A stretch of DNA of 64,000 bases. Origin: Candidatus Heimdallarchaeota archaeon (GTDB taxonomy: Archaea > Asgardarchaeota > Heimdallarchaeia > Heimdallarchaeales > Kariarchaeaceae). Shown here piece after piece: positions 27,134 through 35,351 of the stretch. The notes beneath the pieces are model-generated. The model did not search any database. It had not been told where the DNA came from and saw nothing but the letters and a program-made list of their open reading frames with translations. Both the position numbers and the translations under genes were made by a program. Every line of letters begins with the position of its first letter. Positions within the stretch are counted from its first letter, which is position 1. The stretch lies in contig JASBSB010000001.1 in NCBI GenBank assembly GCA_030149205.1, positions 62,001-126,000 of the forward strand, in the 5' to 3' direction.

Positions 27134-28243
27134 ATGGTACAAGATGATAATCTAGATGTTGAAAATCCAGTAATAACAAAAGGTAAAAAAGAGGGGAAAA
27201 CAAGTTCTTTTGTGGAGAAAATTGAGGATGAAGAGTCTATTATATTCGATAACAGATATAGACCCTTGAAACCTGAAGATAAATCAAAGGATAGTACCCA
27301 ACAGGACCTTAAGACAATTACAAGGTTTGAAATCTCAAAAGGGTTTAGTGGTCGCTGGGCAAAAGTCCCTTTGATTTTAGCTGGTTTTTTCCTTTTTATT
27401 TCAATAACTGCCTTGACTGCCCTTTTAATTTTACCCGAATCAAGTTACCTAAACAATTTAGAATACTTTTCAGCTTTTTTCCTTACTCCTACAGCTGGAC
27501 CTGGATCTCTTATTTCAATTCAGGTCGCAGTGGTATGCTCTGGATTGATTGCTTCTGACCTAAAAGATAAAACCTTACCAATTTATATGACAAAGGTAAA
27601 TATGAAGGACTACTTTATTTCAAAATTTTCTGCGTCACTAGTTTTAAGCTATATTGGGCTACCGTTCTTTTCTTTGGTTTATTTTGTAATTGTTATATAT
27701 AAAAGGGGATTTCCAAATATTTTTGTCGATATACCGACCTGGATCTATGATTGGTTTATGGGTGTTTTAGGATTGCAAACTTATAGAGCGATCCCTTATG
27801 GAGTGCTTCTATTAGGGGATTACCTTCTAATCTTATCAAAGATAATAGCTTTTTCAATTCTTCTTATACTTGTTTACAGTTCTATTATTCTTTTCCTCTC
27901 ATCTTCAACGGAACGAGCGATTAATGCAGGAGTCCTATTCATTGTTTTCATAATAGCTTCGAACATTATCTTTGAAGAAATCTTGTACGAAACCACCAAC
28001 ATAGAATTCTTTCAGTATTTTAGCCCTGTAACATCATTGCGTAATGTCTACAGAAAGATTTTTGTTGTAAATTTAGCCACTGGGACAAGTTTTGGAGGAT
28101 TTGGAGCTCCATCCTCAACTGTTTCTAAACCATCCAACTCTGTCTATTTAAGTAGTCTATTGGCGCTTATATTAATGATCATTGGCTCGTTGTATGGTAC
28201 ATATTGGAATTTAAAGAGATATGCAAGGAGGGGATTTACATAA
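27134..28243 (+). CDS. ABC-2 type transporter permease
   Basis: 369 residues: an unusually long charged, Lys/Glu-rich cytosolic N terminus (about 75 residues), then six membrane spans between about 82 and 362. The central stretch QVAVVCSGLIASDLKDKTLPIYMTK is the typical ABC-2 permease cytosolic helix motif in which the protein leaves the membrane. It begins 12 bases after the first ATPase and its end carries the Shine-Dalgarno sequence of the next gene. The exported substrate is unknown. Confidence 0.85.
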   Translation: MVQDDNLDVENPVITKGKKEGKTSSFVEKIEDEESIIFDNRYRPLKPEDKSKDSTQQDLKTITRFEISKGFSGRWAKVPLILAGFFLFISITALTALLILPESSYLNNLEYFSAFFLTPTAGPGSLISIQVAVVCSGLIASDLKDKTLPIYMTKVNMKDYFISKFSASLVLSYIGLPFFSLVYFVIVIYKRGFPNIFVDIPTWIYDWFMGVLGLQTYRAIPYGVLLLGDYLLILSKIIAFSILLILVYSSIILFLSSSTERAINAGVLFIVFIIASNIIFEEILYETTNIEFFQYFSPVTSLRNVYRKIFVVNLATGTSFGGFGAPSSTVSKPSNSVYLSSLLALILMIIGSLYGTYWNLKRYARRGFT

Positions 28244-29184
28244 ATAGAATAAAATTTAACAACGTCTCAAAGTTTTATGGAGAGATAATTGGACTGAACG
28301 AGGTAAGTTTTAGTTTCAATAAGGGCATTATAGGACTGGTTGGAACAAATGGTGCTGGAAAATCTACCACAATCAAATTGTGTACCTCATTAATCAAGGA
28401 AGATATTGGTACAGTCACAGTAAACGGTGAGGAAATTTGGTTAAATTACGATTACTTGTCAAAAATGGGTTACGCAGCAGAAAAGGATAGACAATTCAAT
28501 TGGATGAGTGGAAGAGAATTCTTGGAATGGAATGGTAAAATGTTCAATCTAGATTCACAAACACTTACAAAACGAATAAAATCAATTCTTGATTTAGTTG
28601 GCTTAAAAGATGCTGCAGATAGAAAAATTCAGGGATACTCTAGAGGAATGCGACAACGGATTAAAATAGGACAAACACTGTTAAATGATCCAGAAATAAT
28701 TTTTGTTGATGAGCCAATGTCTGGAACTGACCCCTTAGGACGAATAATGATTGCTGATACATTTACAAGATTATACAAGGATTTAGGGGCTACCATAGTT
28801 TTATCTTCACACGTCCTTCATGAATTAGAGCGTTTAAGCACGTCTCTCATAATAATTGATCAGGGAAAGCTGGTTGCAAAGGGATCATCTGAACAAATAC
28901 GTGAGAAACTATCAGGGTTTCCCAGAAAATTCAGAATACATTGTGATAACTCAAGGGAAGTATTGAAATCTCTGGTTGACCTGGTAATAGATATCACAAT
29001 TAAATCTGATGGGGTTTTAGACATTACAACCAAAAAGTTCTATGATGTAGAGAATCAATTGTTACAAATCCAAAAAAGTGGAGTGTCAACTATCTTTGAG
29101 TTTTATCCCTTAGATTCTGACTTAAATAGTGTCTATTCTTTACTTAAAGCCCCCATCCCAGAAGAGGAGGAGTTGATGCAATGA
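28204..29184 (+). CDS. ABC-2 type transporter ATP-binding protein, unusual start
   Basis: An ATPase with Walker A GTNGAGKST, signature YSRGMRQRIKIGQTL, Walker B IIFVDEPMSGTDPLG and H-loop SSHVLHEL. The longest frame begins at TTG 28204, inside the upstream permease, and would add 12 residues before the conserved N terminus. A strong Shine-Dalgarno sequence AAGGAGGGG (28225-28233) lies downstream of that TTG and instead points to AUA at 28240, which would give (M)NRIKFNNVSKFYG, the normal ABC N terminus, with an ATAA overlap of the permease stop. There is no ATG, GTG or TTG at the right place. I give the longer coordinates but think 28240 is more likely. It is the second ATPase of the operon. 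Confidence 0.88.
   Translation: MEFKEICKEGIYINRIKFNNVSKFYGEIIGLNEVSFSFNKGIIGLVGTNGAGKSTTIKLCTSLIKEDIGTVTVNGEEIWLNYDYLSKMGYAAEKDRQFNWMSGREFLEWNGKMFNLDSQTLTKRIKSILDLVGLKDAADRKIQGYSRGMRQRIKIGQTLLNDPEIIFVDEPMSGTDPLGRIMIADTFTRLYKDLGATIVLSSHVLHELERLSTSLIIIDQGKLVAKGSSEQIREKLSGFPRKFRIHCDNSREVLKSLVDLVIDITIKSDGVLDITTKKFYDVENQLLQIQKSGVSTIFEFYPLDSDLNSVYSLLKAPIPEEEELMQ
28225..28233 (+). promoter_or_regulatory. Shine-Dalgarno sequence pointing to an AUA start codon
   Basis: AAGGAGGGG with core GGAGG at 28227-28231; eight bases separate the core from AUA at 28240. The next in-frame codons also lack ATG, GTG and TTG. This supports initiation at AUA within the stop codon of the upstream permease, or alternatively a recent ATG-to-ATA change. 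Confidence 0.6.
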
Positions 29185-30101
29185 ATTTCAGATTACTTCA
29201 AGTACCCCAACTGTTTGAGAATTTCAAAAAGGACTTCAAATTTAGTCGACCTGTATATCAATTATCTTTACGTGAGTTAAGGGTAAAGAAATCAACATGG
29301 GGCCTGTTCCTCTTAATGTTCTTTCCGTGGTTGATTGAAATGATAATTTTTGTTTACGCAGTGCTTCCCACAAATTCATTGATTAACGTTAGCAATGCAC
29401 CAAATTTAACTAATGGAGGTTTTTGGCGTACATATTATAGAATTCACCTCGATACAGTCTTGCCGTATTTTGTGACAATGGCTACTTTACTGATAGGAAC
29501 GAGTATGTACCAAGATGAAATCAAAGATGAAACAATTAGCTACATTATGACTAAACCGATAAAAAGAAGTTATATCTTTCTCCAAAAATTCCTAGCATAT
29601 TTCAAGGTCATAACTTTGATAACAATACCCGCGGTGGTTATTCAATATTTGACTGCGTTTTTATTTACTGCAAGATATGACTCAGCTTTCAATTATTCAC
29701 GTCCTCTTATTGATCTCCCCACCTTGCTTTATATCAACATATTTGATCTTTTTTTAGTCGTTATTTCGGTTATTGTTATCACTTCAACTTTAGGTGCTAT
29801 ATTTATTTTTACGGGTTTGATGGTAAATCGTCCCCTACTCTTGAATCTATTTTTAGGTTTTAGTATATTGATTGAACAAATACTTATTGATTTAATTGAT
29901 AACAGAATAGAACCCCTATATCTTGGAATCAATATTCTGGCGAGACAGGTACTAGGATTCGAAACTGTCTTTCCAAATTTTTTTCTACGCAGAGAAATCC
30001 CTTATTTCGATCAATTTTCCTCCTATGTCAGTTGGATTATAGTTTTAGCCTTAACTATATTTATTGGATTTACGCAATCAAGTAAAAAAGAATTTACCTA
30101 A
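29181..30101 (+). CDS. ABC-2 type transporter permease
   Basis: 306 residues with six membrane spans (about 38-60, 98-115, 140-162, 182-205, 208-226, 277-296) and the motif MYQDEIKDETISYIMTKPIKRSYIF, which is the classic ABC-2 permease segment (acting on export of a complex substrate). The ATG overlaps the preceding ATPase stop by four bases, so translation is coupled. The operon therefore encodes two ATPases and two different permeases, which may form one hetero-oligomeric exporter. Substrate not inferable. Confidence 0.87.
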   Translation: MNFRLLQVPQLFENFKKDFKFSRPVYQLSLRELRVKKSTWGLFLLMFFPWLIEMIIFVYAVLPTNSLINVSNAPNLTNGGFWRTYYRIHLDTVLPYFVTMATLLIGTSMYQDEIKDETISYIMTKPIKRSYIFLQKFLAYFKVITLITIPAVVIQYLTAFLFTARYDSAFNYSRPLIDLPTLLYINIFDLFLVVISVIVITSTLGAIFIFTGLMVNRPLLLNLFLGFSILIEQILIDLIDNRIEPLYLGINILARQVLGFETVFPNFFLRREIPYFDQFSSYVSWIIVLALTIFIGFTQSSKKEFT

Positions 30102-30111
30102 TCTAAATAAA

Positions 30112-31617
30112 TTATAGAAGAGGGAGTTGTGATACCCGTTGTGATATAAGTTCAATAAGATTTGAATCTATTGTAAAAATTCCTTCACAGTTTTCAAATG
30201 TACGCTCAAATGTAAGAAATGCAAGAGAATTGTTTTTCCCATGAATTATAAGAAAATCATAAAGATTCAAAAAAGCTTCTTCGTTAATTTGATCAAGAAT
30301 GGTAATGTTGTTTGTAAATTCAACATTTACTTGACCTGCAGAGAATAAATTAATTGTATGAGCACTCACATTATTCAAGGTCTGATACAAATCAGATAGA
30401 TCAATTAGATCTGAATTTATTGAAACATCAATTTGAAATATCTCAAAATCTGATGAGTTAAAAGAATTTAATACCTGTACAAAGGATTTAATGAGTTCTG
30501 TTTTCTCAATCTGAATGAAAACAGTTGGTTTCTGGTTCAATATTTGATCGTTCTGACCTAGTTTAAAGTATTCGAGTAACGATAGCAGGAAAACCGAGTA
30601 CCTTGCTTTAGGGCTAATTTTTTCTTCTGTGACTGTGTCATAAATCAAAAATCGGTCTTCCTCAATGAGGATCTCCAAGAATTCATCCTCAATTGTTTCG
30701 ATAAATGTAAAAACTTGTCCAAAAATCCCCTGCCTATCCAAGTTCTTGACCTCCCTTTCCAACATCTCTTGTATTAATGGAGAAAGTTGAGAAAACAAAT
30801 CGTTGGTCAAACTCAACTCGAGAATTTTAAACATATCAGAGGAAATGTTTCTTTCATCGTTAAAGTTCGGCAAAGTTTCATCAGCTTTGTTTTGAGTTAA
30901 TAGTTTGAATGAGTTTTGAACAACTAAAGCCCACCAAGATATCCCTGAATAGGATTTAGAATTCTTGTAAAAGATTGGTTTAAGCCACCATACACTGTCA
31001 TCATCTTTAATGATAGCGCCCTTACTCTGAAGCCCTAATGGTTTATGAAGGATCTCAACTGCATTTTTCCAAATTTTTTGATCTGATAATGTTAATGGTC
31101 TGTCTTGTCTCTCACTGATATTAACAACCCAGCTTTCTTCTGTGAGTAATCCAACCCTATCAATAAATGAATATTTTTTAAAGTAGTTTTCAGTTATATC
31201 ATTAATTTTTGCAAGATAGAGTGGGTTAGAGGGCAATTTTTCTCCAAGTACTCTGTGGAGTTTGTTAATTAGGTTATTTAGTATCCCTCGATCTCCGAAT
31301 GAATTAAATATTACTTCTTTGTTGTCTTGAATAACCCTTAGAACATTTTTTAATAGGATATCCACTCCACCTTGACTCATCTGATTAGTGACCCTTATAG
31401 TAACAAGGATACCCCCCGTTCTACCATAGACTATGGTTGAGTCTTCATACACTTCCTTTTGTAGAGTTTCACCCGTTGCTTCCTCACCGAGCATGTCTTG
31501 GACAGAAATTCTACCAGCTTTTAAAACACTGTCAGAGTCTTCTTTATTCTCTTGATTTAAATGTAAGACCGGAACAGAATTCGCAATAATAAAGACTTCT
31601 AGGACGTCTGAGTGCAC
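30112..31617 (-). CDS. Large protein with N-terminal longin/roadblock-like domain, unknown
   Basis: 501 residues without membrane spans. The first 110 residues (strand LEVFIIANSVPVLHL, helix SVLKAGRISVQDML, strands STIVYGR and GGILVTIRV, final long helix) have the five-strand, two-helix layout of longin or roadblock sensor modules found in Asgard and some other archaeal signalling proteins. The rest (about 130-501) is mixed helix and strand with no motif I recognise. The start is GTG at 31617. It is convergent with the ABC-2 operon. If the first domain binds a GTPase, this could be an effector, but that is inference. Confidence 0.5.
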   Translation of the reverse strand: MHSDVLEVFIIANSVPVLHLNQENKEDSDSVLKAGRISVQDMLGEEATGETLQKEVYEDSTIVYGRTGGILVTIRVTNQMSQGGVDILLKNVLRVIQDNKEVIFNSFGDRGILNNLINKLHRVLGEKLPSNPLYLAKINDITENYFKKYSFIDRVGLLTEESWVVNISERQDRPLTLSDQKIWKNAVEILHKPLGLQSKGAIIKDDDSVWWLKPIFYKNSKSYSGISWWALVVQNSFKLLTQNKADETLPNFNDERNISSDMFKILELSLTNDLFSQLSPLIQEMLEREVKNLDRQGIFGQVFTFIETIEDEFLEILIEEDRFLIYDTVTEEKISPKARYSVFLLSLLEYFKLGQNDQILNQKPTVFIQIEKTELIKSFVQVLNSFNSSDFEIFQIDVSINSDLIDLSDLYQTLNNVSAHTINLFSAGQVNVEFTNNITILDQINEEAFLNLYDFLIIHGKNNSLAFLTFERTFENCEGIFTIDSNLIELISQRVSQLPLL

Positions 31618-31876
31618 AAATAAATTGTTGTTTTCAGAGTTTAAAACTTCTTAGGAGATGAAATATTGAAAAGTTGAAGGAAATATTTGTAGGTTACATC
31701 CCTAGGGTTTAAAATTAGTCTATAAGTTATCTATTTGCCAATTCGAGGGCTGCTCGAGGTATCAATGAGAGTCAGTGCAAAATTGGCGTTACCTTCCATT
31801 TGAATATTTACCCAATATAGGTTAATTCAATCTTAACTTAATTTTTCTTGATATTGTAATATTATTCAAAGTCTTA
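31618..31876. other. Intergenic region with a compact inverted-repeat structure
   Basis: AT-rich DNA between two minus-strand genes, upstream of the longin-like gene. It contains one clearly structured element: GCCAATT (31737-31743) pairs with AATTGGC (31781-31787), enclosing a hairpin CGAG (31744-31747), loop GGCTG, CTCG (31753-31756). This part is also locally richer in G and C than the rest. It could be a small RNA or a regulatory leader for either strand. No matching RNA family comes to mind. Confidence 0.35.
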
Positions 31877-31980
31877 GTATATATGTGAATTATTAAGAAT
31901 TAATGTGAATGTTTAATGTATTCGAATGTATATATATGTGAAATATTAGGAATTAAAGTGAATGTTTAATGTAATTGAAT
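31877..31980. repeat. Imperfect tandem direct repeat, two units of 51 and 53 bases
   Basis: Unit 1 spans 31877-31927 and unit 2 31928-31980. Both read GTATATATGTGAA, then a TATTARGAATTAAWGTGAATG core, then TTTAATGTAWT and GAAT, with a few substitutions and a two-base insertion in unit 2. The repeat begins again with GTA at 31981. Unit 2 overlaps the last codons of dnaG, so part of the primase C terminus lies inside the repeat. It may come from slipped replication or be a binding array. Confidence 0.75.
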
Positions 31981-33521
31981 GTAGTATAAATTGTACCGTT
32001 TGAATCAGTTTGTGACCCATATTCAGGTATTTCATCACTTACCACCGCACCGAGTAAGTATTTCACATGTTTATTTTTTGCTTCAGAAAGCAGCCTCGAG
32101 GATATTACTCCATCAATCAAAATCGCGGAGATATCTCTCTTGGTCTGGGTTAGGTAATTGTAGGTGTCTGCTGTTGAAACTGTTTGAAATGGCCTGTTTT
32201 CTGAATCAAAAAACGTTGAGGATGTGGAATGTTGAATTTCTCTGAGCGCCCCAAGAAGTTCTCTTGGAATCTCAAATTCAGGAACAGGTGGTCTTCTTTC
32301 TCTGCCACCTCTTCTTCCTGATCCTCTCGAAAATTTAGAGCGTTTATCGAATCCCTGTCCAGGTCTTTTGTCAAATCTCCTTCGGTTTCCAGATCTTCTA
32401 GGTTCTGAATACCTGTTTGTCTTTTTAGATTTAGACTTCAGTTCTGACATCCGGGGTTTGTTTTCACTCTGAGGCTTTTCATCTTTGTTTTTTGGTTCTG
32501 ATTTTCCATCAAATTTACTTTTAACTCTAGTAAGAAATGACTTTTTTTTGTCAGGTGTGGTTTTCACATCATCCTTAACATCAGTTCTTTGATTACTAGA
32601 ATACCTTCGTCTATCTCTGGAAATTCCCCTTGATGAGGTTCCTCTTCTTGAACCATTCATATCACCTAAGAAATCCCTGACGGATTTTTCAAAGGTTAAG
32701 AATTTCGCATCTTTAGCGGGAATTTTTCTTTCGAGCAAACTTCTAACATCTGCTTTTGAAAGGTCTTCAACCTCACTATGTGGAGGAGCTCTGGCAATAT
32801 AATCAATTTCAATTTGATTTAAGAGTTGCTTGAGAACTTGATCCCCTCCGCCATCTCCATCGAGAAAGACAGTAACAGATTTTTTCTTACACAGGTTTCT
32901 TACAGATGAGGGTAAATTTGTCCCTCTGACTTCGATAACGTTATCGATGCCACAGCTCAATAATTTGATAACATCTGCCCTTCCTTCTACTAAGATAATT
33001 TCATCATTCTCGAAAATCGCATTTCCTGCGGCAAGTTTTTCTTTCCCAAATGTGATTGGCTTCTTCGTAGATAGGGTGGATTTTAACACTGTATCTTTAA
33101 GATTTTTAATTTCTGGATCTTCTTTCCAGTTTTGCATTATTTCTTTGGCTCTATCAACAATTTTGGTTTTCTTTTCCTTACGAACGTCTTCAATCCCGTT
33201 TAATTTGACTGAAGCATCATAAGAACCAACCCGATCAACTATTTCAAGGGTTGCAGCTAGGATTGCTGTTTCAACCTTGTTTAAACTTGAAGGGATCTCA
33301 ATTGTACCAATGGTTTTTCCACCGGATGTTTTTATTTTTAATGAAATCCTTCCAATTCTCCCAGTTCTTTGGAGCTGTTTGAATTCCATTTCCCTTTCAA
33401 GAATTCCTTCGGTCTGGCCAAATAATGCACCTACAATATCAGCTTCTGAAGCAAGACCATCTACGGTCACCTGCGCGGTTAGTTTATATTTTATTGCTTC
33501 TTCATAAGTTTTTGCGCCGAT
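31953..33521 (-). CDS. dnaG: Archaeal DnaG-type primase (TOPRIM domain), start at AUC
   Basis: About 522 residues. The N-terminal domain has DIVGALFGQTEG and ELQRTGRIGRI in the form FKQLQRTGRIGRIS; the TOPRIM domain has ILVEGRADVIKLL and VFLDGDGGGDQVL. After it comes a basic, Ser/Arg/Lys-rich linker (about 290-410) and a small C-terminal domain. Archaeal DnaG binds the exosome and has primase activity. The first usual codon (GTG 33470) would remove conserved N-terminal sequence: IKYKLTAQV just upstream matches the KY(K/L)IxAxI start of archaeal DnaG. In that frame there is no ATG, GTG or TTG before a stop at 33555-33557, but GGAGGT (33528-33533) sits seven bases before AUC at 33519-33521, giving (M)GAKTYEEAIKYK. 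I therefore place the start there. Confidence 0.92.
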   Translation of the reverse strand: MGAKTYEEAIKYKLTAQVTVDGLASEADIVGALFGQTEGILEREMEFKQLQRTGRIGRISLKIKTSGGKTIGTIEIPSSLNKVETAILAATLEIVDRVGSYDASVKLNGIEDVRKEKKTKIVDRAKEIMQNWKEDPEIKNLKDTVLKSTLSTKKPITFGKEKLAAGNAIFENDEIILVEGRADVIKLLSCGIDNVIEVRGTNLPSSVRNLCKKKSVTVFLDGDGGGDQVLKQLLNQIEIDYIARAPPHSEVEDLSKADVRSLLERKIPAKDAKFLTFEKSVRDFLGDMNGSRRGTSSRGISRDRRRYSSNQRTDVKDDVKTTPDKKKSFLTRVKSKFDGKSEPKNKDEKPQSENKPRMSELKSKSKKTNRYSEPRRSGNRRRFDKRPGQGFDKRSKFSRGSGRRGGRERRPPVPEFEIPRELLGALREIQHSTSSTFFDSENRPFQTVSTADTYNYLTQTKRDISAILIDGVISSRLLSEAKNKHVKYLLGAVVSDEIPEYGSQTDSNGTIYTTFNYIKHSL

Positions 33522-33527
33522 ATTAAA

Positions 33528-33533
33528 ACCTCC
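33528..33533 (-). promoter_or_regulatory. Shine-Dalgarno sequence pointing to an AUC start of dnaG
   Basis: GGAGGT read on the minus strand, followed by TTTAAT and then ATC. The spacing from the GGAGG core is optimal for initiation at this ATC, and the frame downstream encodes the conserved DnaG N terminus. No other start codon exists between here and the GTG 51 bases downstream. Confidence 0.6.
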
Positions 33534-33643
33534 ATGCCGTTTGGCACAATTAAACTATATCTTTTGTTAATTATAAATATATGTTTATGAAGTATTTTCG
33601 TCAGGTTCCTTTAAATGAAATTTAAACTATAATACAACTTTTT

Positions 33644-35230
33644 CTAATCCTGTCTCCGCTTGTTTATGATTGGAATTAAGGCAACAAACCCTATGAAAAA
33701 TGCAAGTGCCGAAAATGGTGCTCCAACTTGTGGTACTGTTGGACTGACAAATGTAAATAGTGTTGTTGTACTTGCCATATTTCCTGCGTTATCGACTACA
33801 TACAGTGTTACTGTATAAGAATTGTATTTTGCATATGTATAGGTAAATGAACTAAGACCTGTAACCTCGACTGAAACATTATTACCTAAATCCAAGATGG
33901 CATATTTTATTCCAGATAGGTTATCATTAAAGTTGAAATAAAACGTGATGTTTCTTGATTCGGATTGTATATTTAACGAAGTTGCTGAGTTACTTAAATT
34001 TAAAGTTGGTTTAACATTGTCAATCACAAACTGGAGATGGATTGTTGTGTTAACTCCTTTATCAGACAGGGCTACAAATGTTAAATTATACCTGTTATTC
34101 TCTTTAAAGGTGAGTTGGGATGAATTTCCAGATTTGATCACAGAAACAGTTGAGCTGTTATCCGAAAGATTCTTGATTGTCATTGTATATTCGGACAGGT
34201 TACCCTTAGCTAATACAGAGGTATAATTAAGTGTGAATTTAGTTTTGTTGGAATAATAGGTGTTGTTAATCTTTGTGAAAACAGCTGTATTGTCACTGAG
34301 TTTAACAGTCAGATTCACCTTTGGTTTACCATCTACAACCTCCACCATATGATAATCAATGTTGTTAATAAAATAGGTGGTATTCCTATGTGGATCAAAA
34401 ATATACAACGTTGAAGTCCAAGTGATATTTACTCCCGGTTTAAATTTACCCAAATTATATGTTGAGTTAAACAGATTGCCAGGAAATGTTGCAACAGAAG
34501 AAAAATTAGCAAATTTGGTTAGAGGTGTTTGAGTAGTTTTGTATGCAAACCCAAATACACCAGTTGACTTGTTAAATCCATTGAGTACAAAAGTAACATT
34601 TTCTGTTTGTATATAGAAATTCGTGCTTGGTTTTGTTCCAAAGGTTACATTGTCAGATATAAGGTTTCTAACGTCATGAACACCAGTATCAGCCAGACCG
34701 TTCACCTCAACAAAAAACTGTGAGAAGGATGATTTTAATGTGAAATTATACTCATATCTAGAATAGGTTACGTTTTTTAGTGTGGTAAATGGATCATAAG
34801 GTAACTTATAGGTTGGTACATTGACAGTATTGAGATATCTAAACTTGGGGACACTCTTATTTGCAAAATTCAAAGATGAATTTATTCCCAATGCATCTGA
34901 ATGGAACAATGGTAAGGTGGTAGAAGAACCATTGATAACAAGATAGGTGAATGAGTAATTTTGCCCCACCTGAGCCTTATAAATACCACCTAAGTTCAAA
35001 GAATCGTTTCTTGAACGGAGTACGGGAACAGATGTTCCATTGGTAAACTTAACTGACTCAACAATAGGTCGGGAGAATTGTTGAATCTGTAAAGGTGTAG
35101 CAAATTCAGAACCCTTTGGGTTCAGATTGATTGATTGGATTGAAGTACCTGTTATGGTTGCTAACTGAAATGATGTTAGCACCAAAAGGCAAACAATAAT
35201 CATTGATGTTAGAATTTTAAATTTACTCAT
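33644..35230 (-). CDS. Secreted, sequon-rich surface protein with C-terminal membrane anchor
   Basis: 528 residues. It has a signal peptide (KFKILTSMIIVCLLVLTSFQLA, about residues 3-24), a long Thr/Ser/Asn-rich strand-type ectodomain, an Ig-like segment near the end (FVIDNVKPTLNLSN ... SGIKYAILDLG ... YTVTLYVVDNAGN, about 395-500), and a final membrane helix (ALAFFIGFVALIPII) followed by KRRQD. About 25 N-x-S/T sites are visible, so it is probably heavily N-glycosylated. The C-terminal layout (short linker PQVGAPF, hydrophobic span, basic tail) is like archaeosortase sorting tails such as PGF-CTERM-type domains, though no exact motif match can be made. It is likely S-layer-related or an adhesin. 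Confidence 0.75.
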   Translation of the reverse strand: MSKFKILTSMIIVCLLVLTSFQLATITGTSIQSINLNPKGSEFATPLQIQQFSRPIVESVKFTNGTSVPVLRSRNDSLNLGGIYKAQVGQNYSFTYLVINGSSTTLPLFHSDALGINSSLNFANKSVPKFRYLNTVNVPTYKLPYDPFTTLKNVTYSRYEYNFTLKSSFSQFFVEVNGLADTGVHDVRNLISDNVTFGTKPSTNFYIQTENVTFVLNGFNKSTGVFGFAYKTTQTPLTKFANFSSVATFPGNLFNSTYNLGKFKPGVNITWTSTLYIFDPHRNTTYFINNIDYHMVEVVDGKPKVNLTVKLSDNTAVFTKINNTYYSNKTKFTLNYTSVLAKGNLSEYTMTIKNLSDNSSTVSVIKSGNSSQLTFKENNRYNLTFVALSDKGVNTTIHLQFVIDNVKPTLNLSNSATSLNIQSESRNITFYFNFNDNLSGIKYAILDLGNNVSVEVTGLSSFTYTYAKYNSYTVTLYVVDNAGNMASTTTLFTFVSPTVPQVGAPFSALAFFIGFVALIPIINKRRQD

Positions 35231-35351
35231 GAATGTAAACCTACCTCAAATTTTGAGTCTTGTTAATAGAAAATCCCAAAAGTTAGTTTAAATACGTTTT
35301 CTTATTGTGGTCGTAAGTTCAGCAAGATTTGATATAAAGTAACCCCAACAC

